Source of the DNA: JBCCGE01 sp039029455
GTDB taxonomy: Bacteria > Pseudomonadota > Gammaproteobacteria > Arenicellales > Poriferihabitantaceae
DNA length: 54,221 bases
Assembly (NCBI GenBank): GCA_039029455.1
Contig: JBCCGE010000011.1
Location: 1 to 54,221 of the forward strand
Direction of reading: 5' to 3'
Made by a program: the position numbers and the translations under genes. The notes under the pieces are model-generated. The model did not search any database. It worked only from the letters and a program-made list of their open reading frames with translations, and was not told where the DNA came from. Shown piece by piece: positions 35,864-44,565 of the stretch (within the stretch, counting starts at the first letter, position 1; the number at the start of each line of letters is the position of its first letter).

Positions 35864-37264
35864 TTGTCACGACATTCACCGTACGAAAGACTCGCCGCAA
35901 TCCTGGTAGCTGACGTTGTCGGGTACGGCAGTTTTATGGGTGAAAACCAGAGTCAGGTTTTGAGCGATCTGGAGAAGATCAGAGAAAAAATCATTGAACC
36001 GGTCATCGCGAGCTGCAACGGCAACTTCATTAAGCAAACAGGCGATGGATATCTCATTGAGTTTCCCAGCTCTGCAGATGCGCTCACCTGTGCCACTACG
36101 TGGCAATCCCGAGTCCAGCTCGAATCCGGGTCTTTTTCCGAGCTGGATATTCTTTTTCGTATCGGCGTCAACATTGGAGAAGTTATATTCAGTGACAACG
36201 ATATCTATGGAGACGCGGTCAATATAGCAGCAAGACTAGAAAGCATTTGTCCTCCTGGCAAGGTTTGCGTGTCCGACCTCGTCAAGCAGTCACTATCTTC
36301 TCATCCAGAATTCCTTTTCTCGAATTTTGGATCGCACGAATTGAAAAACATCAAAAGCCCGATTGAGACCTTCATCGCCACAAGCAACGAACCGGACTCA
36401 CAAAGCGCGAAATCCGGTCTGAGCCGCGCTAACCAGAGCGAGGTCAGCTACAGCCTGTCTGCGGATGGCACCAGTATCGCGCACGCGACGGTAGGAAGCG
36501 GGTATCCGCTGGTGATCGCTGGATTCTGGATGACCCATCTCGAATGGGATTGGGACAGTCCATCGTATCGAAGCTATCTGGAGGAGCTGTCAAAACACTA
36601 TCAGATCATTCGTTACGACCAAAGAGGTAACGGCATGTCAGACTGGGATAATGTCGACATCCAGTTCGAGCGAATGGTTGACGATATTGAATGCGTTATT
36701 GACCAATACGATCACGGCAGTGTTGCTATTCTTGGGATATCACAGGGAGCATCCGTCGCGATCGGCTATGCCAACCGATACCCGGAGCGGGTGTCACATC
36801 TCGTCCTGTACGGAGGCTATGCTCGCGGTCGACGAAAAAGAAACAATCAGAAAGATCATGAGGAAAGCATCGCTCTGGTCAACCTCATCCGTCACGGATG
36901 GGGCGCTGAGAACCCTGCATTTCGACAAACATTAACCAGTCTGTTTATGCCCGAGGCTACTCGGGATGAAGCCAACTGGTTTAAAAATTTCCCGAAAGCC
37001 TGCGGTCCAGCTGAGAAAATGTCGCTGTTTCGGGAAGTTTTCGACGAAATGGATATTTCTTCACTACTGAGTACGGCCACAGTGCCTACCCTGATTGCCC
37101 ACTGCGATGGAGACTCCATAGCGCCTTTGTCAGAAGGGAAGTATCTAGCGTCGCGCATTCCAAATGCTCGATTTACCAAGTTTCAGAGCAAGAATCACAC
37201 CATGTTTGGAAATGAGAAGGACTTTCCCAAACTCATCAAAAATATCTGCGAGTTTGTTAAGTAA
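35864..37264 (+). CDS. Class III adenylate/guanylate cyclase domain fused to alpha/beta hydrolase
   Basis: A 466-residue cytoplasmic protein. It probably starts at a TTG with GGAGAT eight bases upstream, which puts the characteristic YERLAAILVADVVGY close to the N-terminus as in related cyclases. The cyclase domain (about residues 8-175) has the two metal aspartates (VADVVGY and QTGDGYLIEF) and the DIYGDAVNIAARLES motif with the transition-state Asn/Arg, so it may be active. The second half is an alpha/beta hydrolase with nucleophile elbow LGISQGAS, acid in HCDGDSIAPL and histidine in KNHTMFG. Known relatives of this fusion are widespread and mostly uncharacterised; a signal-making enzyme with a ligand-binding or hydrolytic partner is plausible. 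It appears monocistronic. Confidence 0.85.
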   Translation: MSRHSPYERLAAILVADVVGYGSFMGENQSQVLSDLEKIREKIIEPVIASCNGNFIKQTGDGYLIEFPSSADALTCATTWQSRVQLESGSFSELDILFRIGVNIGEVIFSDNDIYGDAVNIAARLESICPPGKVCVSDLVKQSLSSHPEFLFSNFGSHELKNIKSPIETFIATSNEPDSQSAKSGLSRANQSEVSYSLSADGTSIAHATVGSGYPLVIAGFWMTHLEWDWDSPSYRSYLEELSKHYQIIRYDQRGNGMSDWDNVDIQFERMVDDIECVIDQYDHGSVAILGISQGASVAIGYANRYPERVSHLVLYGGYARGRRKRNNQKDHEESIALVNLIRHGWGAENPAFRQTLTSLFMPEATRDEANWFKNFPKACGPAEKMSLFREVFDEMDISSLLSTATVPTLIAHCDGDSIAPLSEGKYLASRIPNARFTKFQSKNHTMFGNEKDFPKLIKNICEFVK

Positions 37265-37427
37265 GCTGGCACGAACAATCCGTTTGGATTCATTCGTCTG
37301 AAATCGAGTAACCGACAACTATCAGAAAACTCGCAACCAGGATGAAACTAGGGTCATCGTTACTAGCAAAGCTTTAGAACCGGTAGTATTCAAGGTGCGA
37401 AAGTGCTCACCGCATAGTCAAGAGATC

Positions 37428-38189
37428 ATGGCGGATCGAATGGCACGGTTGCCGACGCTATGCCCTACGGACATAGCGGTTCACATCATTCATCCAGGTG
37501 ACAATAGAAGCACTTGTTTCGCCTGTGATGAGGACCATCAAGCCCGTTTAAGCTATCTACAAGAAGGACCGATTGCATACGGTTGGAAAGTTCACGCCTG
37601 GGTGTTTATGACCAACCAAATACACACTCTGGCAACACTCGACAGGGACGACGGTATTTCCAGAATGATGCAGTATGCGGGGCGGTACTTTGTTCGGTAT
37701 TTTAATTCGCGCTATCAACGTACCGGAAATCTGTGTGACGGAGGGTTCAAATCTTGTTTGGTTGAAAACGATAGTTATTTTTAACCTGGCAGCGATACAC
37801 AGAACTTAATACGGTTCGAGCGAGTATGGCGGTCGAACCACGCAACGAATACTTTGGGTATTGTCAGCTCTCTTGTGTCTGCTCACGATAGTTATGTTTG
37901 TTTGTCTCGCGGTAGTCAAAAGCGGAGGCAAGCTTGCCGATCGCTATTTCAAGAAGCGTTGAACGACGAGCATGTGGATGACCTGAGGACTTCGACCAGT
38001 AAATCGATGGCTCATAGAAGTGAGCAATTTACAGTCGACATCGAGGAGTTGTATAGAAGAAGAGTGACACCGCAAAAGCCGGAACGGAAATCAAAAATAA
38101 TTACGATACTGACCACAAATACTCGCCAGAATCTAAATTTTTACAAGTCTGAAAAATCAATCCATAATCAGACGATGTGTGAGCAGTAA
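37428..38189 (+). pseudogene. REP-associated tyrosine transposase (RAYT, IS200-like), frameshifted
   Basis: The first part reads MARLPTLCPTDIAVHIIHPG, an HUH-like but degraded HTLAT where HxH is expected (MTNQIHTLATLDRDDGISRM), and HRYQRTG-like SRYQRTGNLCDGGFKSCLV, all typical of RAYT proteins. The frame stops at a TAA in the T-run near 37780; shifting by one base continues LTWQRYTELNTVRASM, then a second shift near 37855 restores the first frame with SRGSQKRRQACRSLFQEALN and IEELYRRRVTPQKP. Two frameshifts, a short deletion and a damaged HxH-type site (QIH instead of HVH) show that it is dead. No REP palindromes were recognised next to it. Confidence 0.85.
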
Positions 38190-38240
38190 TTCAGTCGAAT
38201 TGCTTCAGCGTTGTATTGACACTATCTAGCGAACTGACCC

Positions 38241-39866
38241 TTGGAAAACAGTATTGCACTAAATCTGGCTGGCAGCGTCTGTCTGCTTTTGTGGGGAAGC
38301 TTCACAGTGAAACAGGCCGTGCAGGACGGTTTTTCTGCGAGCCTGAATCAACTTTTAGAACGAGCCAAAAATTCCCGATGGCTGGCCGTTTTTGCGGGAA
38401 TCATTGCGGCGATGTTCATGCAGAGCGCCACTGCGACTGCCCTTCTTACAATCGGCTTCCTGTCTACAGGAGCATTGGGTATCGCCTCGGCTGTGGCTGT
38501 TGTTCTGGGAGCTGATCTGGGCTCGGCACTTGCTGCCCGAATTCTGTTTCTCGATTTTTCGTGGCTGCCTTCCCTGTTGCTGATTATCGGGACCGTGTTG
38601 TATTTATCGAGTTCAAGCTGGCGCGCGAAATGTGCGGGGCGGTCTCTGGTGGGTCTGGGAATTATGCTGGTGGCTTTGCAGTTGATGAAGGTCTCCCTCG
38701 GAACGGTCAGTGATAACGGTATACCTGCAGACTGGATGTCAGTAATTTCATCTGCGCCATTCATCGCTCTGGTCATTGCCGTATTTGCAACCTGGTTTGC
38801 CCATTCCAGTGTAGCGATTGTTCTGATGACGGCAACGTTGGCTGCCACGGGTGGTTTGCCGGAAAGTATCTATCTTCCTTTGTTGCTGGGTGCGAACATC
38901 GGAGCTGGCCTCATTGCACTGCCAATGGTGTCTGGAAAAAACATACAGGGTCGAGCAGTCGTCATTACCAACATTATTTGTCGTACCGCCGTCGCTGTTT
39001 TGTTGTTCTTTACTGTGCCTATCTGGCAGCCGTATCTACCGCTGCTCTCAATGCAGGCTGGATTGCAGATCATATATCTTCATATGATTATCAATCTGTT
39101 TATCGTGATTTTATTCACACCGGCGGCTCTGATAATTTCCACTCCCATCTACAACTGGCTGCGTACTCGGGCTGAAAGCCAGTCCGACTTGTTGAAACGC
39201 CCGGTGGGCGATGGTTTGTCGCGAGCCTATCTGGACAAGCCTGAAAAAGCGCTAGACGCCGCAAGACGCGAAGCCACCAGACTGGCTGATCAGACTGAGG
39301 TTATGTTTCAACAGGCGCTCGATATGTTTGATGCGTCAGATCAGTCGAAGATATCCCAACTGGTCAAGGCCGACCAGGAAATCAACCGGCGCAATAAAGC
39401 CATTCGTCAATATCTTTCTGAGGCCAGAAATTCGTTGAAAAGCTCTGTGCAGGAAAGTGAGCTCGATGACATACTGGACTTTGCATCGACCATGGAAGAC
39501 ATTGGGGATAGTGTCTGTTACGACCTTGCCCGACAGGCCAAAAAGCGCATGACAAAAGGCGCGTCTTTTTCTGAGGAAGGTGAACGGGAAATTGACGCAA
39601 TCCACAAAAAAGTTCTGCAGCTGCTCGAGTTGACCATTTCCAGTTTTGTCAGCGTTAGAAAGATTGATGGAAAAAAACTGCTGAAAAAGACAAAGCACAT
39701 ACGTGATCTTTGTGATCAGAGCATGCAAAACCACAATCGACGGTTTAGCAATAATCAAATGACAAGTCAGGGCAGCAGCTCAATTCATCAGGATACTGTT
39801 CGCGAGCTGATGAAGGTTTCATGGATTCTGGATCAAAGGCTATCGAAAAAAGCCGAGGCAAATTAG
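38241..39866 (+). CDS. Na/Pi-cotransporter family protein with PhoU-like C-terminal domain
   Basis: Inner-membrane protein of 541 residues. Residues 1-310 hold two inverted halves of about four or five membrane segments each; the first half contains MQSATATALLTIGF and the second AHSSVAIVLMTATLAATG, positions of the QSS motifs that bind substrate in NptA/SLC34-type carriers. The second half lacks the Gln (HSS), which may change substrate. Residues 330-535 are helical and PhoU-like. The start is a TTG without a good ribosome-binding site; no better start is in frame. Phosphate is the default substrate by family but not proven. Confidence 0.85.
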   Translation: MENSIALNLAGSVCLLLWGSFTVKQAVQDGFSASLNQLLERAKNSRWLAVFAGIIAAMFMQSATATALLTIGFLSTGALGIASAVAVVLGADLGSALAARILFLDFSWLPSLLLIIGTVLYLSSSSWRAKCAGRSLVGLGIMLVALQLMKVSLGTVSDNGIPADWMSVISSAPFIALVIAVFATWFAHSSVAIVLMTATLAATGGLPESIYLPLLLGANIGAGLIALPMVSGKNIQGRAVVITNIICRTAVAVLLFFTVPIWQPYLPLLSMQAGLQIIYLHMIINLFIVILFTPAALIISTPIYNWLRTRAESQSDLLKRPVGDGLSRAYLDKPEKALDAARREATRLADQTEVMFQQALDMFDASDQSKISQLVKADQEINRRNKAIRQYLSEARNSLKSSVQESELDDILDFASTMEDIGDSVCYDLARQAKKRMTKGASFSEEGEREIDAIHKKVLQLLELTISSFVSVRKIDGKKLLKKTKHIRDLCDQSMQNHNRRFSNNQMTSQGSSSIHQDTVRELMKVSWILDQRLSKKAEAN

Positions 39867-40222
39867 CAAACATACACAGATTAAAGACAGGATTGTGGGA
39901 CTCCTCGTGCCCTCCAATGATTTTCAACCGCTTTACTTTTGACGTACTCAATTTCGTTCTATTTGTCTGCTGTATTGTCAGAATTTGCCCTTTCATGGTT
40001 GGATGAAAGATGCAGTAGTAGGAGACAGACCCTGACTAGACGCCCATCCTTTTAGATTTTGGTTTTCGGCAATTTGACGTTTCAATCCTTCCACTTTCTC
40101 AGCTTTTAATTTGCGGTTATGAAGAACTTATTAGTGAACTGATTGCTTGATTTTTTGTCATTACGTCAGACAGTCACAATTGAAATCAAATTAAATTGCC
40201 CTTTACTGGTCTGCTGAAACAA
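39867..40222. other. AT-rich intergenic region, no gene recognised
   Basis: About 356 bases. A short minus-strand frame around 40005-40125 reads a charged helix (NRKLKAEKVEGLKRQIAENQ) but has no start or length to support a gene; it might be a remnant of mobile DNA. No terminator or repeat was established. Confidence 0.4.
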
Positions 40223-40927
40223 GTGTCGAGGAAAAAGCCTCAGATTCTGGGGCCAGCACTTGCTATTCTACTTCTGCCAGCTACTGCCTCTGCGGTAACG
40301 TATGAAGCCACTTTTACAGGGATCTGGAATTCAAGTCATTCCAATCCATACCCATCTACTGCGCATTTCACAGATCTTATCGGTGCTCTACATACTAGTG
40401 GATCTGCTTTCTGGCGTGTCGGTTCCCTGGTTTCGTCCGGTGTGGAGGATGTGGCTGAATTGGGTAGCAATTTGGCACTCGAACAAGAACTGCAGTTAGG
40501 GCTTCAATCCAATAGGTTTGGACCGACTGTCAACTTTGGGTCTCTGTTTGATTTGCCACGTTCAACAACCATTAGATTTACTGCTGAAATAGACAAGCCG
40601 TTTATCACGCTGATCTCAATGGTTGCCCCAAGTCCTGATTGGTTTGTTGGAATATCCGATCTTTCGTTGCGTCAGAATGGTCAATGGAGAGAAAATATTT
40701 TGATAAACCTGCGGCCCTACGATGCAGGTACTGAAGAAGGCGGGGACTTTTCTTTGAGCAACTTCTCAACGATACCACCTGATCCCGTATCAACTTTGTC
40801 CGGCACACCTTTTCTAGATCGACCTGTGCTGGCAACACTAAGATTTCGGTTAATACCGCCGGCACCCGAACGAAACTTTGAGAATGCGCGCTTTCTGCCT
40901 GCAATTATTTCGATCCTAAGTGATTGA
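40223..40927 (+). CDS. Exported spondin-domain protein
   Basis: About 234 residues from the GTG at 40223, giving MSRKKPQILGPALAILLLP, a signal peptide with cleavage near ASA-VT. A TTG at 40196 is a longer alternative. The mature part is a Spond_N domain: YEATFTGIWNSSHSNPYPST, AHFTDLIGALHTSGSAFWRVG, then SSGVEDVAELGSNLALEQEL and FTAEIDKPFITLISMVAPSPDWFVG, with the conserved His and Asp-Trp residues that in spondins lie near a calcium site. Bacterial members are exported proteins of unknown role, probably binding glycans or metals. No partner genes are nearby. Confidence 0.85.
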   Translation: MSRKKPQILGPALAILLLPATASAVTYEATFTGIWNSSHSNPYPSTAHFTDLIGALHTSGSAFWRVGSLVSSGVEDVAELGSNLALEQELQLGLQSNRFGPTVNFGSLFDLPRSTTIRFTAEIDKPFITLISMVAPSPDWFVGISDLSLRQNGQWRENILINLRPYDAGTEEGGDFSLSNFSTIPPDPVSTLSGTPFLDRPVLATLRFRLIPPAPERNFENARFLPAIISILSD

Positions 40928-40935
40928 TATTGACA

Positions 40936-41547
40936 TTAAAGGGGTTGCGTGATGAGTATTGACACCGCATCTTCAAATTCGTGCGGACCACATACTTTCC
41001 ATGACATCATGCCGGCGCGTTTTGCGCCATCCACGTTGAGCTGATTGTCGTCCAGAAAAAGTATTTCTGAGGGAGCAACGCTCATCTGTTTTGCCACCCA
41101 GCGAAAAGAGTCCGGATTCGGTTTAGCTCTGCCGATCAGGTGAGAGGGAAAGTAATGACGTAACAGACCACTACTCTCCAGTTCGGAAGAGAGCTTTGGC
41201 CAGTGAAGATCGGTGATATTGGAGTAAACCCCCAGCTCGTAGCGAGCTGCCAGTTTCTCAAGACTATCGAATGAGTTGGGGTAAAAGCCAATGACCCATT
41301 CTCTAAGAGCCGTCAGTAGTCTGTCCTTATCGATGTTTAAACCGAGTTCTGTGATTATCCGTCGGGCAAATTCGTCAGGTTGCAACTGCCCCCGTTCAAA
41401 TGCCTGAACCGTGTCAGAAGTCAACCATCGGTTCCAGCTTTTTTCATAGGACTCCGCTGTTGACCACCATTCATTGCGGATAGGCTGACCATCGAGTTCT
41501 ACCAGAACTCCACCGAGATCAATGAGAACCACTTTCAGGTTATCCAT
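40936..41547 (-). CDS. HAD-IA family hydrolase (YihX-like)
   Basis: A 204-residue cytoplasmic phosphatase-type protein from the ATG at 41547. Motif I is VVLIDLGGVLVELD, motif II VYSNITD, motif III lysine in GRAKPNPDSF and motif IV FLDDNQLNVDGAK, the pattern of YihX-type sugar-phosphate phosphatases. The start codon overlaps the stop of the upstream gene (shared bases ATGGATAA), so the two are translationally coupled. Confidence 0.85.
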   Translation of the reverse strand: MDNLKVVLIDLGGVLVELDGQPIRNEWWSTAESYEKSWNRWLTSDTVQAFERGQLQPDEFARRIITELGLNIDKDRLLTALREWVIGFYPNSFDSLEKLAARYELGVYSNITDLHWPKLSSELESSGLLRHYFPSHLIGRAKPNPDSFRWVAKQMSVAPSEILFLDDNQLNVDGAKRAGMMSWKVCGPHEFEDAVSILITQPL

Positions 41548-42196
41548 CACTTTCAAATTTGGCATTTTCCGGCACAGGTACGCCGATATCGACGACAATG
41601 TTTTCGTCACACCAGTCTGAAATCAAAACTACCGCGCGGTTCAGTTTTTCCAGAGTCTGTTCCTCTGTCTCATTATCCGATGTTTCGAAGATTTCACTTA
41701 CCCGTTCGCCGGCTTCAAATTTTCGCAATGCGCTGATCTCTTCTTCGCTGGACGATCGGATCCGGGTCTCATTGCGGGACGGCAGAACCAACCAGAATCC
41801 GGCCTCGCCGATCTCGGGAAGAAAAGCGGACGTTGGTTCAGCTATGAGGGCCTGGCGCATCGTGATCAGATCCCATCGTGACTGGATGACATGCAGACCC
41901 GGTTGAAACTCGATTTTGAGGTCAGGCCATTGTTCCTCCGCAAATACACCCAGCATGTTGCTTGGAACCGGTTCCAGCCATTCGGATCGGGCGCTGGAGT
42001 CAAGTCTCAGTTCAAATTCATACATGTCGGCGAGTAGAGGTTGGTCTGCATGGAGGGCTCGTGCTGCAGATACGGTGGAAGACAAACTTGCTGCAGTCTC
42101 CAGATCGGGACGGTCATTGAATGTGGGGGAATGCAGTCGATCAGCCAGAGCGCGATATCCGGCGAATGCTTCCGAATCAGAACCAGTTTTAGACAT
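41540..42196 (-). CDS. HvfC/DUF2063-like protein of unknown function
   Basis: About 218 residues from the ATG at 42196 (MSKTGSDSEAFAGYRALADR). Earlier in-frame starts reach into the neighbouring divergent gene and were not used. The C-terminal half (HVIQSRWDLITMRQALI, then RNETRIRSSSEEEISALRKF and an acidic end) has the rhythm of the C-terminal domain of HvfC/DUF2063 proteins, which accompany HvfB in copper- or RiPP-linked operons. No hvfA or hvfB is present here, so the match may only be fold-level. It is coupled to the HAD gene downstream. Confidence 0.5.
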   Translation of the reverse strand: MSKTGSDSEAFAGYRALADRLHSPTFNDRPDLETAASLSSTVSAARALHADQPLLADMYEFELRLDSSARSEWLEPVPSNMLGVFAEEQWPDLKIEFQPGLHVIQSRWDLITMRQALIAEPTSAFLPEIGEAGFWLVLPSRNETRIRSSSEEEISALRKFEAGERVSEIFETSDNETEEQTLEKLNRAVVLISDWCDENIVVDIGVPVPENAKFESDG

Positions 42197-42298
42197 TGTA
42201 TTGATGACCCGCTTTCGCAGTCCGAAAAACGATGAAACCAGAAGTTTGTCACATTTTGATATCATCCCAACTCTTAAATTCAACAGTTGTGATTCATT

Positions 42299-43174
42299 AT
42301 GAAAGTCGCATTTCTCGGTTTGGGCGTTATGGGGTATCCCATGGCAGGACATCTTCAGGCAAATAACTACGACGTTTGTGTTTACAACCGAACGACTGCA
42401 AAAGCGGAGAATTGGGTTGAGCAGCACGGCGGTTCGATGGCGCCAACTCCGGCTGAAGCTGCCAGCGGTTCCGATTTTGTGTTCTGCTGTGTAGGTAATG
42501 ATGACGATCTGCGAAGTGTCACCACAGGTGACAACGGGGCGTTTGCGGCGATGTCATCCGGCGCTGTGTTTGTCGATCACACCACAGCATCGGCCAGTGT
42601 GGCCAGAGAGCTCTACGCGGCGGCCAAAGGTGGCGGATTTGATTTCCTTGATGCGCCGGTGTCCGGCGGTCAGGCGGGTGCCGAAAATGGTGTTCTCACC
42701 GTTATGGTCGGCGGCGAAGAGCCGGTTTTTGAGCGAGCCAAACCGCTGATCGACAGCTTTGCGCAGGCCGCTTTGCTGATGGGTGACTCGGGCTCGGGCC
42801 AGTTGACCAAGATGGTCAACCAGATCTGTATCGCCGGACTGGTTCAGGGGTTATCCGAAGGGCTGGCTTTCGGCGCGAATGCCGGGCTCGATGGTATGAA
42901 AGTCTTTGACGTGATTTCGAAAGGTGCGGCCGGTTCGTGGCAAATGGTCAACCGACACCAAACCATGCTCGAAAATGAGTTTAATCACGGCTTTGCAGTA
43001 GACTGGATGCGCAAGGATTTGGGTTTGTGCATGGATGAAGCGTCGAGGAATGGATCATCTCTTCCGGTAACTGAAATTGTGGACGGATATTACGCTCAGG
43101 TGCAGTCTAATGGCGGCAATCGTTTCGACACGTCCAGTTTGGTGACATTACTCCCGCGTAAAGATCTGGATTGA
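42299..43174 (+). CDS. NAD(P)-dependent beta-hydroxyacid dehydrogenase
   Basis: A 291-residue cytoplasmic oxidoreductase of the 3-hydroxyisobutyrate/tartronate-semialdehyde reductase family. The Rossmann motif is VAFLGLGVMGYPMAGHL, the substrate-binding motif DAPVSGGQAGAENG, and the catalytic lysine lies in GSGQLTKMVNQI. The C-terminal helical half is complete. It is divergent from the HvfC-like gene with 102 bases between them. A decayed second copy of its 3' third lies at 44209-44520. Confidence 0.92.
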   Translation: MKVAFLGLGVMGYPMAGHLQANNYDVCVYNRTTAKAENWVEQHGGSMAPTPAEAASGSDFVFCCVGNDDDLRSVTTGDNGAFAAMSSGAVFVDHTTASASVARELYAAAKGGGFDFLDAPVSGGQAGAENGVLTVMVGGEEPVFERAKPLIDSFAQAALLMGDSGSGQLTKMVNQICIAGLVQGLSEGLAFGANAGLDGMKVFDVISKGAAGSWQMVNRHQTMLENEFNHGFAVDWMRKDLGLCMDEASRNGSSLPVTEIVDGYYAQVQSNGGNRFDTSSLVTLLPRKDLD

Positions 43175-43428
43175 TTCTCGCGTTGAGTTCTGATCTACCA
43201 TTTCCTGAACGTGTGCCAGCTATGAAATTTTCCTGTGAGTGACTATCAGATTAGTCCTGATATTGACAAAAACGCTGCGGTTAGAAGAAGATCAGAAAAG
43301 AGGTTCCTGGACGTTTGAACCCGTAACGAAATAAGTTCTAACTAAATTATGAACACAGACTTTGAGTCTGATCCTGCGGGTTAGGTTAGGGAATAAAAAA
43401 ATATATACAAAAGCACTAGGAGGTTTAT

Positions 43429-44187
43429 ATGTTGTCTTTGAGACGATATTTTTGCGCTGTTTCGTTGTTATCACTTCTGATTTTGCCGATAAATCTGCCA
43501 AGATCTGAGGTGATGGCATCGAGTGACGATTTGTTGCTCTCTGTTCCCGCCATAATCGCCGGCACCGCTCAAGATCCTGTTTTTGCGCAAGAAAAGATTA
43601 CGGAGCTTGCGGGATCATGGCGATTTATTTTTGACACCTTTGACAATGAATTTCGGTTTTACCGAAATAGCGCGCAGCAAATTATACCCAACGACCCTGG
43701 CGGCTACTCAATCGATGGAGAGGTCTTCGTATTAGACTTTTCTTTCGTTATCGACACTCCTCTGATTGGAATTTACTCCGCCCCGGATCGTCTTTATCTG
43801 GTAACCGAGATATGGGGACCTCCCGATTTTGATGGCGCTTCCTACTATTTCTTTGATGAGGCATCGAGAAACTCAGCTGGGGACTGTCACTTCTACGGTG
43901 ATACGAGGGGGAATATAGCGGATTTTTATGTTGGCTTTGGAGGTAGCATTCCGTGTGATCCATTGACGAAGGTGTTGGTTTCAAATATTGGAAAATCACT
44001 TGATAAGGTCAATGCGTCGGCTGATAAAGTAGCAGACGCGGCTATAGCCGCCAAGCGTGAACAAATGCATCGATATCGTGAATTAGACGCTGAAAAATCC
44101 ACATCAAGTCAAGCGCACAACGAGGTCGATGTGTCAAAGTTACAGCTATTGCTCTCGATACTGAAGCAAAACTTGCCTGGTAACTAG
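43429..44187 (+). CDS. Exported protein of unknown function
   Basis: A 252-residue protein with a signal peptide (MLSLRRYFCAVSLLSLLILP) and a perfect AGGAGG five bases before the ATG. The centre (residues 55-180) is beta-rich and aromatic (ELAGSWRFIFDTFDNEFRFY, LYLVTEIWGPPDFDGASYY) with two cysteines in GDCHFYG and SIPCDP, faintly like a lipocalin or C2-type sandwich; the C-terminal 60 residues are charged helix. No family recognised. It sits between an intact dehydrogenase gene and a truncated copy of that gene, after an AT-rich 254-base leader, which suggests that it came in by transfer. Confidence 0.65.
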   Translation: MLSLRRYFCAVSLLSLLILPINLPRSEVMASSDDLLLSVPAIIAGTAQDPVFAQEKITELAGSWRFIFDTFDNEFRFYRNSAQQIIPNDPGGYSIDGEVFVLDFSFVIDTPLIGIYSAPDRLYLVTEIWGPPDFDGASYYFFDEASRNSAGDCHFYGDTRGNIADFYVGFGGSIPCDPLTKVLVSNIGKSLDKVNASADKVADAAIAAKREQMHRYRELDAEKSTSSQAHNEVDVSKLQLLLSILKQNLPGN

Positions 44188-44208
44188 AGTGGACACAAGT
44201 CAGCTGAT

Positions 44209-44520
44209 TGGAAGTTTTGGTGCCAATACCGGACTCGACGGAATGAAGATTTTCGACATGATTTGGAAGGCGCGGCCGGTTCCTAGTAAATGGTCAACCG
44301 TCACCAAACCATGCTCGAAAGTCGGTTTAATCACGGCTTTGCAGTGGATTGGGTGCGTAAAAATATTGGTTTGTGCATGGACGAGGCCTCCAGAAATGGA
44401 TCGCCTTTACCAGTGACCGAGATCGTTGATAGATACTATGCCCAGGTGCAGCCTAACGGCGGCAATCGCTTTAACACCTCCAGTCTGGTTACCCTGCTAC
44501 CGCGCAAGGATCTCGACTAA
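44209..44520 (+). pseudogene. Truncated second copy of the beta-hydroxyacid dehydrogenase
   Basis: Translates as FGANTGLDGMKIFDM, then after a one-base deletion near 44270 and two nonsense changes (TGG to TAG, CAA to TAA) as MVNRHQTMLESRFNHGFAVD through SSLVTLLPRKDLD. This matches residues about 190-291 of the gene ending at 43174. The first two thirds of the gene are missing; the break coincides with the end of the unknown exported-protein gene. Many third-position differences against few amino-acid changes show that this copy was under selection, or came from a related strain, before it was broken. Confidence 0.9.
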
Positions 44521-44565
44521 GCGGAGACCTGCCTGATTCACGATATTGCCTTATCTGGCTCAAAT

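Noticed and set aside
40005..40125. Minus-strand charged-helix frame in the intergenic region
   Set aside because: Too short, no start codon or ribosome site, no confident family match.
40196..40240. TGLLKQVS-like peptide similarity between the spondin gene start and the AraC protein
   Set aside because: Only eight residues, in unrelated protein contexts; most likely chance.
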